A DNA stretch of 64,000 bases from Neospora caninum Liverpool. Taxonomy: Eukaryota > Apicomplexa > Conoidasida > Eucoccidiorida > Sarcocystidae. Of the stretch, positions 12,197 to 24,363 are shown one piece after another. The stretch lies in assembly GCF_000208865.1 (NCBI RefSeq), contig NC_018395.1, positions 6,620,839 to 6,684,838 on the forward strand, read 5' to 3'. Position numbers and translations under genes: made by a program. Numbering within the stretch: position 1 is the stretch's first letter; each line of letters starts with the position of its first letter. The notes under the pieces were generated by a model. The model searched no databases. It was not told the DNA's origin and saw nothing but the letters and a program-made list of their open reading frames with translations.

Positions 12197-14137
12197 TGGA
12201 TAGTCGAGAGGCTACGCAGCGGCCCAGTCCCTGTTGTGATGGGTTCTCGCGCATTCAACTTGAGAACTCACGGGGTTAATACGCTTCCCCTTACACATGC
12301 GGATAGTCGAGAGGCTACGGAGGGGCCCAGTCCCTGTTGTGATGGGTTCTCGCGCATTCAACTTGAGAACTCACGGGGTTAATACGCTTCCCCTTACACA
12401 TGCGGATAGTCGAGAGGCTACGCAGCGGCCCAGTCCCTGTTGTGATGGGTTCTCGCGAATTCAACTTGAGAACTCACGGGGTTAATACGCTTCCCCTTAC
12501 ACATGCGGATAGTCAAGAGGCTACGGAGGGGCCCAGTCCCTGTTGTGATGGGTTCTCGCGCATTCAACTTGAGAACTCACGGGGTTAATACGCTTCCCCT
12601 TACACATGCGGATAGTCGAGAGGCTACGGAGGGGCCCAGTCCCTGTTGTGATGGGTTCTCGCGCATTCAACTTGAGAACTCACGGGGTTAATACGCTTCC
12701 CCTTACACATGCGGATAGTCGAGAGGCTACGCAGCGGCCCAGTCCCTGTTGTGATGGGTTCTCGCGCATTCAACTTGAGAACTCACGGGGTTAATACGCT
12801 TCCCCTTACACATGCGGATAGTCGAGAGGCTACGGAGGGGCCCAGTCCCTGTTGTGATGGGTTCTCGCGCATTCAACTTGAGAACTCACGGGGTTAATAC
12901 GCTTCCCCTTACACATGCGGATAGTCGAGAGGCTACGGAGGGGCCCAGTCCCTGTTGTGATGGGTTCTCGCGCATTCAACTTGAGAACTCACGGGGTTAA
13001 TACGCTTCCCCTTACACATGCGGATAGTCAAGAGGCTACGGAGGGGCCCAGTCCCTGTTGTGATGGGTTCTCGCGCATTCAACTTGAGAACTCACGGGGT
13101 TAATACGCTTCCCCTTACACATGCGGATAGTCAAGAGGCTACGGAGGGGCCCAGTCCCTGTTGTGATGGGTTCTCGCGCATTCAACTTGAGAACTCACGG
13201 GGTTAATACGCTTCCCCTTACACATGCGGATAGTCGAGAGGCTACGGAGGGGCCCAGTCCCTGTTGTGATGGGTTCTCGCGCATTCAACTTGAGAACTCA
13301 CGGGGTTAATACGCTTCCCCTTACACATGCGGATAGTCGAGAGGCTACGGAGGGGCCCAGTCCCTGTTGTGATGGGTTCTCGCGCATTCAACTTGAGAAC
13401 TCACGGGGTTAATACGCTTCCCCTTACACATGCGGATAGTCGAGAGGCTACGGAGGGGCCCAGTCCCTGTTGTGATGGGTTCTCGCGCATTCAACTTGAG
13501 AACTCACGGGGTTAATACGCTTCCCCTTACACATGCGGATAGTCGAGAGGCTACGGAGGGGCCCAGTCCCTGTTGTGATGGGTTCTCGCGCATTCAACTT
13601 GAGAACTCACGGGGTTAATACGCTTCCCCTTACACATGCGGATAGTCGAGAGGCTACGGAGGGGCCCAGTCCCTGTTGTGATGGGTTCTCGCGCATTCAA
13701 CTTGAGAACTCACGGGGTTAATACGCTTCCCCTTACACATGCGGATAGTCGAGAGGCTACGCAGCGGCCCAGTCCCTGTTGTGATGGGTTCTCGCGCATT
13801 CAACTTGAGAACTCACGGGGTTAATACGCTTCCCCTTACACATGCGGATAGTCGAGAGGCTACGGAGGGGCCCAGTCCCTGTTGTGATGGGTTCTCGCGC
13901 ATTCAACTTGAGAACTCACGGGGTTAATACGCTTCCCCTTACACATGCGGATAGTCGAGAGGCTACGGAGGGGCCCAGTCCCTGTTGTGATGGGTTCTCG
14001 CGCATTCAACTTGAGAACTCACGGGGTTAATACGCTTCCCCTTACACATGCGGATAGTCGAGAGGCTACGCAGCGGCCCAGTCCCTGTTGTGATGGGTTC
14101 TCGCGCATTCAACTTGAGAACTCACGGGGTTAATACG
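12197..14137. repeat. 103-bp tandem repeat, about 19 units
   Basis: Units begin with GGATAGTCGAGAGGCTACG at 12197 and recur every 103 bp with no indels; the last unit (14051) breaks off at 14137. Units differ at only a few positions. Type A has CGCAGCGG and type B has CGGAGGGG after GGCTA. A subset of B has CAAGAGG in place of CGAGAGG, and one A unit has GCGAATTC. Type A units are numbers 1, 3, 6, 16 and 19. Each unit holds an inverted repeat, GTTCTC and GAGAAC, separated by 14 nt. Because 103 is not a multiple of 3 and every unit has a stop, the repeated 62-codon frames are not a protein. The array starts 128 bp after the stop codon of the upstream gene, so it may lie in that gene's 3' untranslated region. 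Confidence 0.97.
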
Positions 14138-15845
14138 GTGGTGCAATGTGTCAAATGCAGGGATCCGCGGTGCAGGCAAACGTGATTTGCGTTCATGGGG
14201 GCGAGCCTCATTCATGCATGTATATGCTGACACGCGATCCGCTGTCGCTTCCTGTACCCTTTCTGGAGAGTAGGAAGGCGCTGAAGTTTATCAGTGAGCC
14301 CGTCACCGGCGTGCGACAGCGCCACGCTTGACCGCATATGTGCGGGGATAAGTGATTTATCACGTGGAGCAATGAGCACGACGGGTTTCCTCGGCACTGA
14401 ACGCACACCAGGAGCAGGACTTCGGCGCAGCACTCATTTGGCAACTGAATCTGGAAGGGGGTCCCCTCCACATTTCGTTTCTTTTTCTGTAAGCCAGAGC
14501 ATTGATCTGCGAAAGCGTTCGCCTGAATGAGGTACAGTTGGGAATTAGGACTGTCAGTCTTGCATATACCACTGCGTTTGTAATTTTTTAATTTTTTTAC
14601 CACTTTGGTACGGTTTCAGCGTACTCCAGTTCCTGTCCCCGCTAGGCCTAGCATTTGAGGGGAGGGAAAACTACCTACTCAGGAGGCGAAAATGCCATGA
14701 AAGTAGACAAAGCCGTTGCTTCACACCTGCCATCAAATTCCACCTAAATGCTGGCATCTGGGTGGGACGAATTCCACGACTATCAGAAAAATCGAGAGTC
14801 GATTGGCCGGCGGTTACACACGACCTGGCGCTGCCACTGCCAGTGAACCGCCATTTTTCTACCAAATTCCGCCGTGTCACAGAAGCTTTCCCGTCACCTC
14901 CCTCTTCCCACCGCTGCTTGGTGGCTGAGATTTTTCAAAGGCCTTTCCCCTCTCTTACCGGTGGACAGAAAGAGGGTGGAAGGCGGGGCGGTTTCATGAG
15001 ACGACGGGAAAGAGCAGGGGAATGAGGACGTGAGCGGAGAGAGCGTGAACGGGAGGATGCGCCGCCTTGCGTTTCGTGAAGGATTCTTACGCCAAGATGC
15101 ATTCTGGTTTCCACAAGTGTCTCTAAACTCGTCGTCGTGACCCCAGATATGTTCGACAGCAACCCTTGGATTTTTTCCGCCACGGGGTTCTTACAGGGGA
15201 GGCAAGGACAGGGGAGCGTCTGGCACGGCCGAGGCGCGGCATCGATAGCTGCATGCGTGGAGCTAGGGAACGGTGTGCTACGGTGCGCAGCGCGGGACCG
15301 CAACTCTCTTCTATATTGAGTCGGGAGGGCAGGCTGCGGTGTCGTGCCTGGATGGGTCAATTGCGAGTCGCTTCTGCTGACGGAAGCCGCCGGGAAAAAC
15401 CGACTTTCATTAAGCACTGCCTGCTGGCGGCCCTCTGCCCCCCCGACACCCACCGATCTTCCCTGACTCAGCGAACGGTTCAGCTGCGTATAACTCCTTC
15501 AAAAGCATTCTTCCCGTTAGGCATTGAATTTGCGATATAGATTCAAGGAAGCCCGACTCCCGCCCGTCGCTCATGATACGCATGTGTGGCCATTGCGGGG
15601 GGTCAACACTCCAACACTGTGAACGTGAACCATTAGTGACTTGGGCCACATCGTGTCGGCGTCGTTTTCAAACTTTTTGTTTGCGCAGGGAAAACACTTT
15701 GCTCCGTGATATTTCCTTGTTGTCTCCAAGTTTGGAGGGGCGGGACGGGGGGTCCATTGTCCCTCGACACACTCTTCACGACCCAGCCACCACTTCGTCG
15801 TAGGTTTTCTAGTCCCATTTTTGTGCTCTTCATCTCGACACAAAG
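14138..15845. other. Intergenic region, likely promoter and leader of the 15.8-kb gene
   Basis: No convincing coding exon is seen. A minus-strand frame at 14935-15453 (172 codons) and a plus-strand frame at 15166-15540 overlap and look like chance frames in GC-rich DNA. A TGAGACG heptamer at 14997 and a TGCATGC at 15250-15256 are the only motif-like elements I can point to. Confidence 0.4.
14997..15003 (+). promoter_or_regulatory. Possible WGAGACG-type promoter element
   Basis: The heptamer TGAGACG lies about 845 bp upstream of the ATG at 15846, in the same orientation. WGAGACG elements are established in Toxoplasma promoters, but one copy at this distance could be chance. Confidence 0.25.
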
Positions 15846-17827
15846 ATGCAGCCTACATGCACGCCGATCATGTCCCGAACGGAGCCGGGCGGGCGCAAGG
15901 CCACTGCGTCTCAGCAACGCTCGCAGCGCTCAATTCGACCGCCGTTTCCCGCTCCCTTACACTCGACTCGTCTGCTTCTCCGGCGTGGCTCTAGCCGACT
16001 CGCCGCAGCTGTCTTCTTGGCGGCTCTTGCATGTTTATTTTTCCTCGACTTTAACCTTCGGGTGCCCACAGCCGTGGCAGCCGGCTCTGTCTTTCCGGAA
16101 GCAGAACCTCATGATAATACAGAAGCGGTGTTTGCACTGGATGACGACGCAAGGAGGGGGAGCGCCGACGATCTATCAGGACAAGAATCGAGTGCGAGCA
16201 CTTCTCAAGCCACCTCCCGACGGAGTACAGATCCGACCTCCACGAAGCGCGTTTCAGCTGTCCAGCGTCGCGTAGGCGCTCGTCGAATTTCAGTTCTTGG
16301 CACGTAAGTGCTAAAGCGGCCGTGGCACAGATTTGTACCAAGACTGCATAAACGTGCTTGGCCGTTGCAGGTATCGATCACACCAAGCAGAACGAATAGG
16401 CGTTAGTGCTGGAGAATCCCCAACATTTCCTGGAATCCATGGTAGAGCATTTAGCCTCTCCGTCGGCTACCCCTTTAGACCGTTCACGGTTCTTTCCGCT
16501 TGGCAGAGAGGCACGCATCGCTTCCGTGAAAGAGAGACGGAGATGCCGCTTTAACGTCCCGTCTGATTGAATGAATATGACTCCGTAGGGTGTCTAGTCC
16601 ATTAGGATGGTGGCGATAGAACCAGCGTCTTTCGTCAGTACACGGCGCCTGCGCCGAAGGCGCCCACCCGGTGTTAAGGCCGTGTTGATAGCAGTCTTTA
16701 ATTTCATTGAGCGAGCGGGTCACACGAAAATATGCCCTCGACAGCAACTAAGACAAGGCTTCATACATTGACGTGAAGTCCCCGAAGTAGACAACGATGC
16801 TCTGTGGCTCCAGAAAGCGTTTTGGCCCATCTGGATGGTTCCCACGCCTCTGGCTCGAAAAAGAAATACACGAGCTGCCCCGCTGTGCCTTCTCTCACGT
16901 GGATGAGATACTTGTGCGACAAAGACGTATGAACTACAATTATTGACACAATTTCACAATGGGACCGCTTAAAATGCTGACCTCTGTGGGAACTTCCAGT
17001 GTCGCAGCGAATTTCTCGGAGACCATCTTCACCCTTGCATTTCCAGAGGATTTGCTACTCAGAGGGGAAAAGGTTCAGAGCGGTCCGAGAAGCGTAGTGG
17101 GAAAGTCCACTGTCTGTGCAGTCCTTCACGGGAGCTGCCCGGAAACATGGATGCCCCTACCGACTCTGTGAAACATGCCTTGGGTCATACGATTCGACAG
17201 AACACTAATTCTGGACAGGTTTCGCGTTGTTGAAACGGTCCTATGGATCCCGGGGTACCGTACAAAGGAGTGTCTTCGAGTGCTGCGCATCGCCTAGCCG
17301 GGCACTCATTGTCGAAGCCGTTTGCTGAAATCCACTGGACTGCCGTGGTGCTTCACTGATGTTGGCGTTGCAATGGGTTTTCACAACGTGTGCATCCGGG
17401 CGCATTATTGCCGGTCTCTGTCACAAATCGAAGTCCGCGTCAATACAGACACGCACGACACATCGTGGAAAAGCGATGCCTCGATTTCTCTTCTGAATAA
17501 TTTCTTCACGCATCTTTCTTTTCTTTCTGGGTATTTCGCAGAGTTTTAGGTGGTGTACTTGCTGTCCTCTACTTCGCCAAGTTTTTCAAGCGGGGCAAAA
17601 CAAGGAGTGAAGCTCCACAACCGGAATCAGGTGAGTTACGGTACACAGATCCAGTGAGTGCTCTCAGAGCGCTACACCAGCCGAAGAAAGAGACGATACG
17701 ACGACGCTCTGTAGCACCGCGATATAGCTGTCCAGAGTCTGGTACGCCTTACAGACTCTTTTTCCATCACAAACCTTTTCAGTACGTTTGGCCTCCTGTT
17801 GCCCATTGCCTCACAGACAACGCGTAA
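15846..17827 (+). CDS. Predicted secreted or membrane protein, two exons, about 247 aa
   Basis: Exon 1 is 15846-16303, starting at CAAAGATGCAG and ending at a GTAAGT donor. Exon 2 is 17542-17827, after a strong acceptor (TTTCTTTCTGGGTATTTCGCAG) and ending in TAA. The junction is in phase. Residues 52-67 form a hydrophobic signal-anchor or recessed signal peptide behind a 50-residue basic, Ser/Arg-rich leader, as in many coccidian dense-granule and rhoptry proteins. Residues about 80-135 are acidic and Ser/Thr-rich. A second hydrophobic segment, residues about 147-167, is made half by each exon and is flanked by basic residues (ARR before, KRGK after), which supports the splice. The tail is basic and Tyr/Pro-containing. 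No family is recognised. The stop overlaps a good donor (GC|GTAAGT at 17824), so the gene may continue (see 17956). A competing, shorter exon 2 at 16371-16554 is also in phase but has poorer coding character. Confidence 0.55.
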
Positions 17828-17955
17828 GTCGCATTAACGGCAACGGCATTCCAGTAAAGCAATTCTATGTCTACGCACAGACACCCCCGTGAAATGCGAC
17901 CACGATGCTTTCGACGTTCCTCATTGCTGCGCTAGTCAGGGCTCCCTTTCTACAG

Positions 17956-18211
17956 TCTGCTTCTAGCCCATCACGGCAGGGGCGCTAGCGCAGACTCCAC
18001 TTATGTCAGTCATGCGAAGGATGCTTGGCACCCCATGGATTTTCTCCTCACTTTGCTACTTCTCCTGTGCATCAGCCCGCTAGTACGCCGACAGCTGCTA
18101 CCCTCGATGGGAGAGTCGTGCTGCTGCTGTGTTGGGGGTCCGCGAATTGACTCCCTCGTCGAGAAGTCCCGTCCTTGTGCTAGAAGCTGTCAAGAGAGGG
18201 TTTGCAGGTGA
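17956..18211 (+). other. Possible third exon of the 15.8-kb gene
   Basis: If the donor at 17824 is used, the acceptor CCCTTTCTACAG at 17955 restores the frame. It opens 84 codons to the TGA at 18209-18211, with another donor-like GTGAAG just before the stop. The translation has a hydrophobic run (MDFLLTLLLLLCISPLV) followed by a Cys-rich cluster. The intron would be 132 nt. It could equally be a chance frame. Confidence 0.25.
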
Positions 18212-21200
18212 AGGATACTTAGGAATCTTGTGACTTGTGGCAAACGATGGGATGCCGCTTCGACATCGGAGCACGCGAATGAGACGGTGATGCGAGCAAC
18301 TCATGAGACTGATGATCCTAGCTAGATATGCCACAAGCTATTGCCGGGGAGCTCACTGCTTTGACATCTGAAAGCGTTCCATCAGGCAGGACTCTGATGA
18401 GTGTGTCAGGGGGCTGAGAAGCGTATGCAGCAACCCGAGCGAATCTGTAACCGAACGGAGTTTTGTTTGAGTGTACAGCTGGCCCATGGCCGGTAAAGGA
18501 CATGCATCGCGAAGGCCATAGCAACTTTCTCGAAACGAGCGTCAGGGAAGATGACTACAGCCACAGCTGTTACTGTCTGCGAGCAGGGGGTAGACGCCTC
18601 CTGTTTGGCTGGCTCCTCCACTTCTGTTGCTGACCGAACAGACGGAATTTTCAATGGGACCATTCGGACGATACGATGAGCCGAAGATTCGTGGGTCTAT
18701 TCTGGGCAAACAACTAAGTGGCCTTGGCGACTGTCTCTGCATTGAGTCGCCGATCTTGATTGCAAACGAAGATGCTGTCAAGTTTTCCGGCGGTCTTTTC
18801 TGGTGACAGCCGGCTTCAGCCATCTGGAAGAAGAGGCCCGTATCCGGTCCTCGCAGTTCTTCCACACGGTCGGGCGACAACCAGGGCCTACGCGACGAAG
18901 TTGAATTTTTTCATGCATTATTTTCCAGGCCGTTCGCAGCAACTAGCGCTCGAATGGCTGTGGCCTTGTATGCAACAACTCGTTAGGTTGAGCGTTGGTT
19001 GGTAGTAGCCCTTCTCACTGATCGAGAGATACTGGCTTGTCTCATTATCCGCTGGAGAGCTGCACACCGTGTGCCCATCCTCCCCACAGACTCTAACGAG
19101 TGGAAGTGACTCCCGGCTGCATTGCCACTCGGAAACGCTTGACTCCCCATTGCCGGAGGTGAAGATAGATATGTCGTCGTTGCGGGCGAAAGGGGGAGCT
19201 AGCATTTTTTTTGTAGCTTACTTTTCGTAGTGTACGGTACGTCCCCCCGGTTTTTGTCTCCATCGTTTGCTTGAAGAGTCTCGGCCGCTGTCCTCTGTTG
19301 TGTGTCCCATCAGGCAATCATAGAAAAGACAGCACAGTTGCTCGTGAGTACCTCGTCTGCTGGAGTCAGGAGTCGGGTGACCCTCCACTCGCTTGTAACG
19401 CATGTTGCAGCGTTCCTGCTAGGTCAAACCGTCGTGGATGCCAACGGTAGATAGCCAGCTAAGAGTAACTTTCCAACAATGGTTTCTCTCTCACAGGCTC
19501 CTGCTTAGAACACCGGAAGAGAACAGGCTCCTTGTACTGTCGAGATACAGATAGCTGTAGGCACGCGGCTTCACCCCTGCTGTAGCCGATCGACAGTGTT
19601 GTGCAGCCTTGTCACGCTTTCTTTAGTACGGGCTGCTGGGAGCCCTCTGGAACGTTCTTCAAGCAGAGTCAACTTGGTGTGTTATCTCTACCGTGGTTGT
19701 TATCCGTTCCATCCGCAGGAAGAGCCTGTAAGTCTCATACACTTGCCTCGTGGGATCTGTAGCCGACGGCAGAACCGTCTTTCGCATGTCGTCACCCCTG
19801 GAAACTTTCCTCTGTATTTTACGTAGAGAAATCATACCTGGCGGCAAGCAAGGCGGTGCTGATGATGCATATGTGACACAATGTACCATACTGCGGCCAC
19901 GCTGACGGGAAGGATGTATGGCTGGCGTCCCCGACCGTGGGGTGTATGCGACCGACGGGTCTTCGCTGCCGTCGCGTGGCCGCAGCGAGGTAAACGGTCT
20001 GGTCTGTTTGAGAGGGGCCACCGACTGTATTGCTTACCGTGGGGGTCTGCCTAATTGACAACGCTAGACTGGTCGTTGGAGTTATTGTTCCTCTGTGCTC
20101 ACGGGGCGGTGTTAAGCGTCAGGAAAAGTCTGTAGGTTGGTGGTACTGCTGAGCGGAGTGTCTCACCTCAAGACATCTCAGGAGTGGGAGTTGTTTGCGT
20201 CTTCTTGCGTGGAACGACAAAAGAGAACGGCCAGCGACAATGAGGTTCGGTGCAGAGTTGTTGTACAACAGTGCCACACAAGTTCGAAAGAAACTCCCGT
20301 GGTTGAAAGGATCCTCGGGACCACAGCAAATGCCACCAGAGGCTGTGGCTCAGGCAAATATAGTCCCCAGTGCCTTGGCTAAGGGATTCTGGAAATCAAA
20401 CCTGCCACAAAGGGGAATCGTTTCGCATACCAAATGCTGCATGCACGTCTCTGATGGTGCTCGCTCGTGCAAACAGGAAGACGTCATTCCTAGGAAGGGT
20501 CAGGGTTTTCCCATGAACGTGTAGACCATTCGTTCTGCCCCGGAATGACTTGTGAAGGACTACGATCTTTGGCGATGCTGTTGAGACTAACTAATGAAGT
20601 AGTCCGCTTCTCCTGTAACTCGATGGAATTGCTAAGCAAACGCAACACGACACGATCAACCCAATCCGGGGTTGATTTCCACTAATTTTTGTTCAAACGT
20701 ATCGACGACCAAACTGCTGCACGGCAAACAGTTGCCGGGACTGGTCTGCGGGCGTTCATGTTCATTCGATTAATCAGCTTGCCCAAAAAGGTGCACATGC
20801 GCAAAACGCAGCATGTTTCCTGCCGCCCTTCTCGTACCCGTCTACACCGTGTAGCTGAATAAGTTTCAATAAGCTGCAATGTTGTTGCGCTGAAAGCACG
20901 CCGTAAACCGTGGCCATGTGAATGTTCGCGTGCCCTCCGTGTTCGAAGCCTGAGTTGTGGACAAGCGGAAGCTCTTGCGCACTCCCACAATTTTGTCAGC
21001 GTTTCATGCCATGAGATGCACTCCTCGTTTTCTTTAGATGTGGAACAAGAAAGTACGTATTGAGGTGGCTTCCCCCTCATGAGCGTGGCCATCCCTTGCG
21101 CAATGGACCTTCTCTTGTTCTATTATCTTTTGTCGCCGTCTGCCAATAACCGCACCAAATGCACGTAGCCTCAGCCATTACCGCCTGCCGAGGTGCTGTT

Positions 21201-21720
21201 GAGCGCCGATGCTGGTTGCTAAACAGAGTGACATTCACGGCTACGAGAAAGCCTGGACCTCAGGCTTTCCGTTTCACAACGTACTTGGTCTTGGAATTGT
21301 CACGGGGCTTGCGCTCCAACACAGCTCGCGTGTGGTGTGCTGTTGTGCGATTTGTAGGTGGCTGCCGGTCTAGCAACGGCTGCCGCTGCTGTAACGCTCG
21401 TGAGTTTGCGTGCTTCATCGGAGAGCCTTTTGAGTGCCCCCGCGCTTCCAACGTTATCCTAATGACTGTAGTCAGCTCAGAGTTGAAAGAAGCACTGGGC
21501 GACATTTGCATCGGCGTCTACTCGACGAAATCACCTGGGTTTGACAGATGGATGACTTCTTCACACGTCATATCCAGTTCGTAAACCACACAAGGCTCAA
21601 GAGGATGCTTGGCGCTTGGAGCTCTGTCAGCTGCCTCGTTATCGACGTGCAATCCCTGTTGAGCCCACGACTGCCACAGCACTAACGCGTGCTTTCTACA
21701 GCATCAAGCCGTCTTTCCAG
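18212..21720. other. Gene-poor stretch
   Basis: No gene can be supported. Several short frames between 18400 and 19000 overlap on both strands without a consistent exon pattern. A plus-strand frame at 21159-21584 (141 codons) ends in a protein-like stretch (residues about 100-141) followed by a possible donor, GTAAAC. It has no recognisable family and no convincing start. Confidence 0.35.
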
Positions 21721-21913
21721 TATATGTATCCAGAGGGGTTGCCGACACATTTGCTGTCCTGGACTTACCTTCTTGTGCCTCGCCGCAGTACCTGATTACA
21801 GTAAGAGTGGAATGCGGAAAGATTCATCCCTGTTGGCTTCGACGGCCTGGAAGCCTATGACCAAGGAAGGGCCTCGTCCTAGAGGCCAGTCGGCCAGGCG
21901 TTCAAGGGGTTGA
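21721..21913 (+). other. Exon-like fragment: acceptor, hydrophobic stretch, basic tail
   Basis: An acceptor (CAAGCCGTCTTTCCAG) at 21720 precedes a frame that is open to a TGA at 21911. It reads as a Cys/Leu-rich hydrophobic stretch, then a basic tail with many Arg, Lys and Ser. This matches the second exon of the 15.8-kb gene in layout, not in residues. It is probably a relic if it is real. Confidence 0.2.
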
Positions 21914-22076
21914 CACCTGCCACGGTCACTGTCTGTAGAATCTGCAGAATCATCAGCCGATCAGCTTTAAAGTGAGAGCACTATGTCCAGGAAGGAGTTT
22001 CACTGAGACGGCAATTTACTCCACTCCGATTCACAGACGATCACTCCGTGCCGGGTGCATCTGCGAGAATAGGGGA

Positions 22077-22429
22077 TCAAACGTCAGTCGTGCAATAATC
22101 GTTCGTTTTTTGTTTCGATCTACTCTGATCGAGCCCCAGCGCTCCGCTGGCGGTCGAATTTAGTCCTTCTCTCACGACAGCAGCACAGATCAGCTCACCC
22201 ACGAGCGAATGCCCCAGCTTCTTGGTCAAAGCTGTCGAGACAAGCAGCAAGTTGTCGGCAATAACACACATGCGGTAGGGTTTTAAAGCACGTGTCGGAG
22301 GTGTACGCCGTGCGGAAGCTGAGGATGGGGATGACGTTGTTTGCAGATACGAGTGTAGCGTCGTCGCATCAGCTGAGCCATCTGACGTCTCCAAAGAGAG
22401 ACTCCGGAGTCTGAGGATACACTGCGCGT
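22077..22429 (-). other. Exon-like open frame, minus strand
   Basis: A frame of over 100 codons ends at a TGA (22077-22079). It opens with a Ser/Thr-rich stretch, followed by a mildly hydrophobic Leu/Val region and a polar, charged C-terminus, with reasonable codon use. No ATG starts it; an acceptor-like CTGCTGCACAG lies near 22440 on the minus strand, so it could be a terminal exon. No family is recognised. Confidence 0.28.
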
Positions 22430-22555
22430 TGCTGTGCAGCAGTCAACGTCTGAGAAGTGCCGTTCACTCGCTACTAGGGCATTGGCGGTGCACTCGGCGG
22501 AAGCCGGTGCAGTAGGCACTGTGAATAGATTATCCGCACAGCTGCCGGAAGTTTT

Positions 22556-22850
22556 CTATTGAGAGAGCGTGATGCTTGGTGGTAGACGATGCTGCAAAGA
22601 TGGGACAGTGCCGGGAAAACGATGCGCGGAAGGGAGTGTCCACAAACGTGTGTTTTCTATGCCCAGGTGCGGCAAGTGAGTGTACCATTTTTGCCGGATT
22701 TGGCGGGCATATTCGTACCATAGCATTTTGGGGTCGGTCACATGAGCCATCAAAAAAGCCGCCGAAAACGCTAGGAGCATGATGGTAACAACCGTTTGGG
22801 CCACGGTGAGCACGATGCGGCCGCATGCAGAAATCAGTTTCGTGATGTTT
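22556..22850 (-). other. Exon-like open frame with one transmembrane segment, minus strand
   Basis: The frame reads through a strongly hydrophobic stretch of about 25 residues (VVTIMLLAFSAAFLMAHV within it), followed by an aromatic, basic segment (WYEYARQIRQKWY). This looks like a membrane span with a cytoplasmic tail. A stop lies just upstream in frame, so it would have to be an internal or terminal exon. It may belong with the frame at 22077-22429, but I could not find a junction that keeps phase. Confidence 0.28.
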
Positions 22851-24363
22851 CATCGGTCTTCGCGAAGACGTTGTATGCATCATGAGACTGTGTGGGGCTT
22901 CTGTGTCAGTAGAAGGCGAACTGGTGGCGGAGGGGCGAGGCATCAGCTCACTGGAGGCCTGCAACCAGTTTTTATGAAACGGTGTAATTCAGTTGGAGTG
23001 TGGCGATTCAACGTGGAGACAGCGTGAACTGTGATCGCGGTCACCTTTGCTTGACTGATGTAGAAGCTTGCATGAACGCGACGACGAACTTCAGTCTTCA
23101 CCTGCCGCATATTTGTCAGGTAAGTGCACTAGGCCTCTGTTATTCCGTGGCCATCGGCGATGATTGTGAACAGAAGAACCGTGTTACCAGTGGCGTTGTC
23201 GAGATTGTGGGTGAGGGTGAAAGGAACAGAGGCGAACCGCAGCTCGCATGGAATGCACTGTCAGCCACTGCTCTTTCACGTGAGAAATCAGCAAGGTGAA
23301 TGAAATGAATAGGCGACGTTTTTGTAGCCGCATCCAGGGGGCTTCCACAACGTACAATGTCGAATGCCACCTGTTAGGTTGACGTTCTGTACCGGAGTAT
23401 TCAAAGCGATACTGTTTGGTATATCAGCCGATCAAGAGGTCTGGAGGGGCTGCGCAAGTGTTTCCGAGGGCAAAGTGGGTGTGGCCTAGGGGCTGAAGAA
23501 GTAGTGTAGCACAGGCAGGCGGGTGATACTGCACGACTCTCCGAACGGGAACCCATTCAGAGTTCAGCATTCACCTATACTGGTTCGGGCGTACAGTGGC
23601 TTGGTTCCGGTGATTGCCAGTGACTGCCATCGTGGTAGTGGAGAAGAGCTGCTGATGCGGAGCTAGCTGTGTTGGCCTAGGCCGCATAGCTGAAGGGGCT
23701 CCGGTAAACAAAGACAGTCCAGATCTAAACCAGTAGTTCAACTCCTAGTAAATTCCCCCAGAAAAAGCAGTGGTGAACGTGCCGGCTGGCAGTCCCCCCA
23801 AACCGTTTCAGTAGGAGAGTTGTTTCATTGGGATAAGCCACCATGGTTCTGGGGGAACTTGCAACCAGAAAGCCGTTATCTGCTGGGTGCCATGGTGTGG
23901 TGGCACATCGTCTTGCCTGAGCCCGTCTTGGAACAGCTGGTTTGTGGCCGAGTCGCTTAAGGGGACGAAGGCGAGCGCCGAAGATAACTGGACGTTTCTG
24001 TGTCCCGAGAAGAGTTGAAGGTAGAATGTGAAGGGAGCCTGGAATACACAGCCTCTTACACTTGTAGAAGGGCTGCATGTGTTCGGCATGACGCCCCGAG
24101 AATTCACCTAGCGGTTCGACTAACACACCGTTGGCCCAGCGTAGCTCTGATCGATCACCGAAAAAGGCGGGTGGCCGCGGTGCTGGTGAATACTGTCTGC
24201 TTCGAAGAGTGGAAATGGTCGCGGATACAGAAAGTAGACTCTGCTTCGAATGGGCGAGTCTTGGTGTGGAAATCGGGGACGGTTCGGCCTCTCCGTTCCT
24301 CAGGAATGCTTTGGTTGCCCCGGATCTTGCATACTCGTTTTAGAAGCATACCTTTATGAAAAA
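22851..24363. other. Gene-poor stretch, nothing identified
   Basis: Only short, overlapping frames are present on both strands, with no splice-supported model and no recognisable motif or repeat. Confidence 0.35.

Noticed and set aside
12170..14133. Eighteen repeated 62-codon plus-strand frames
   Set aside because: They are the same frame in each 103-bp repeat unit, overlap each other and end at a stop in every unit. The period is not a multiple of three.
12197..14137. Possible CRISPR-like array
   Set aside because: The repeats are contiguous 103-bp units without unique spacers, in a eukaryotic intron-containing context.
14935..15453. 172-codon minus-strand frame upstream of the 15.8-kb gene
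   Set aside because: It overlaps an equally open plus-strand frame in GC-rich DNA and has Arg/Pro/Ser-rich composition with no recognisable domain.
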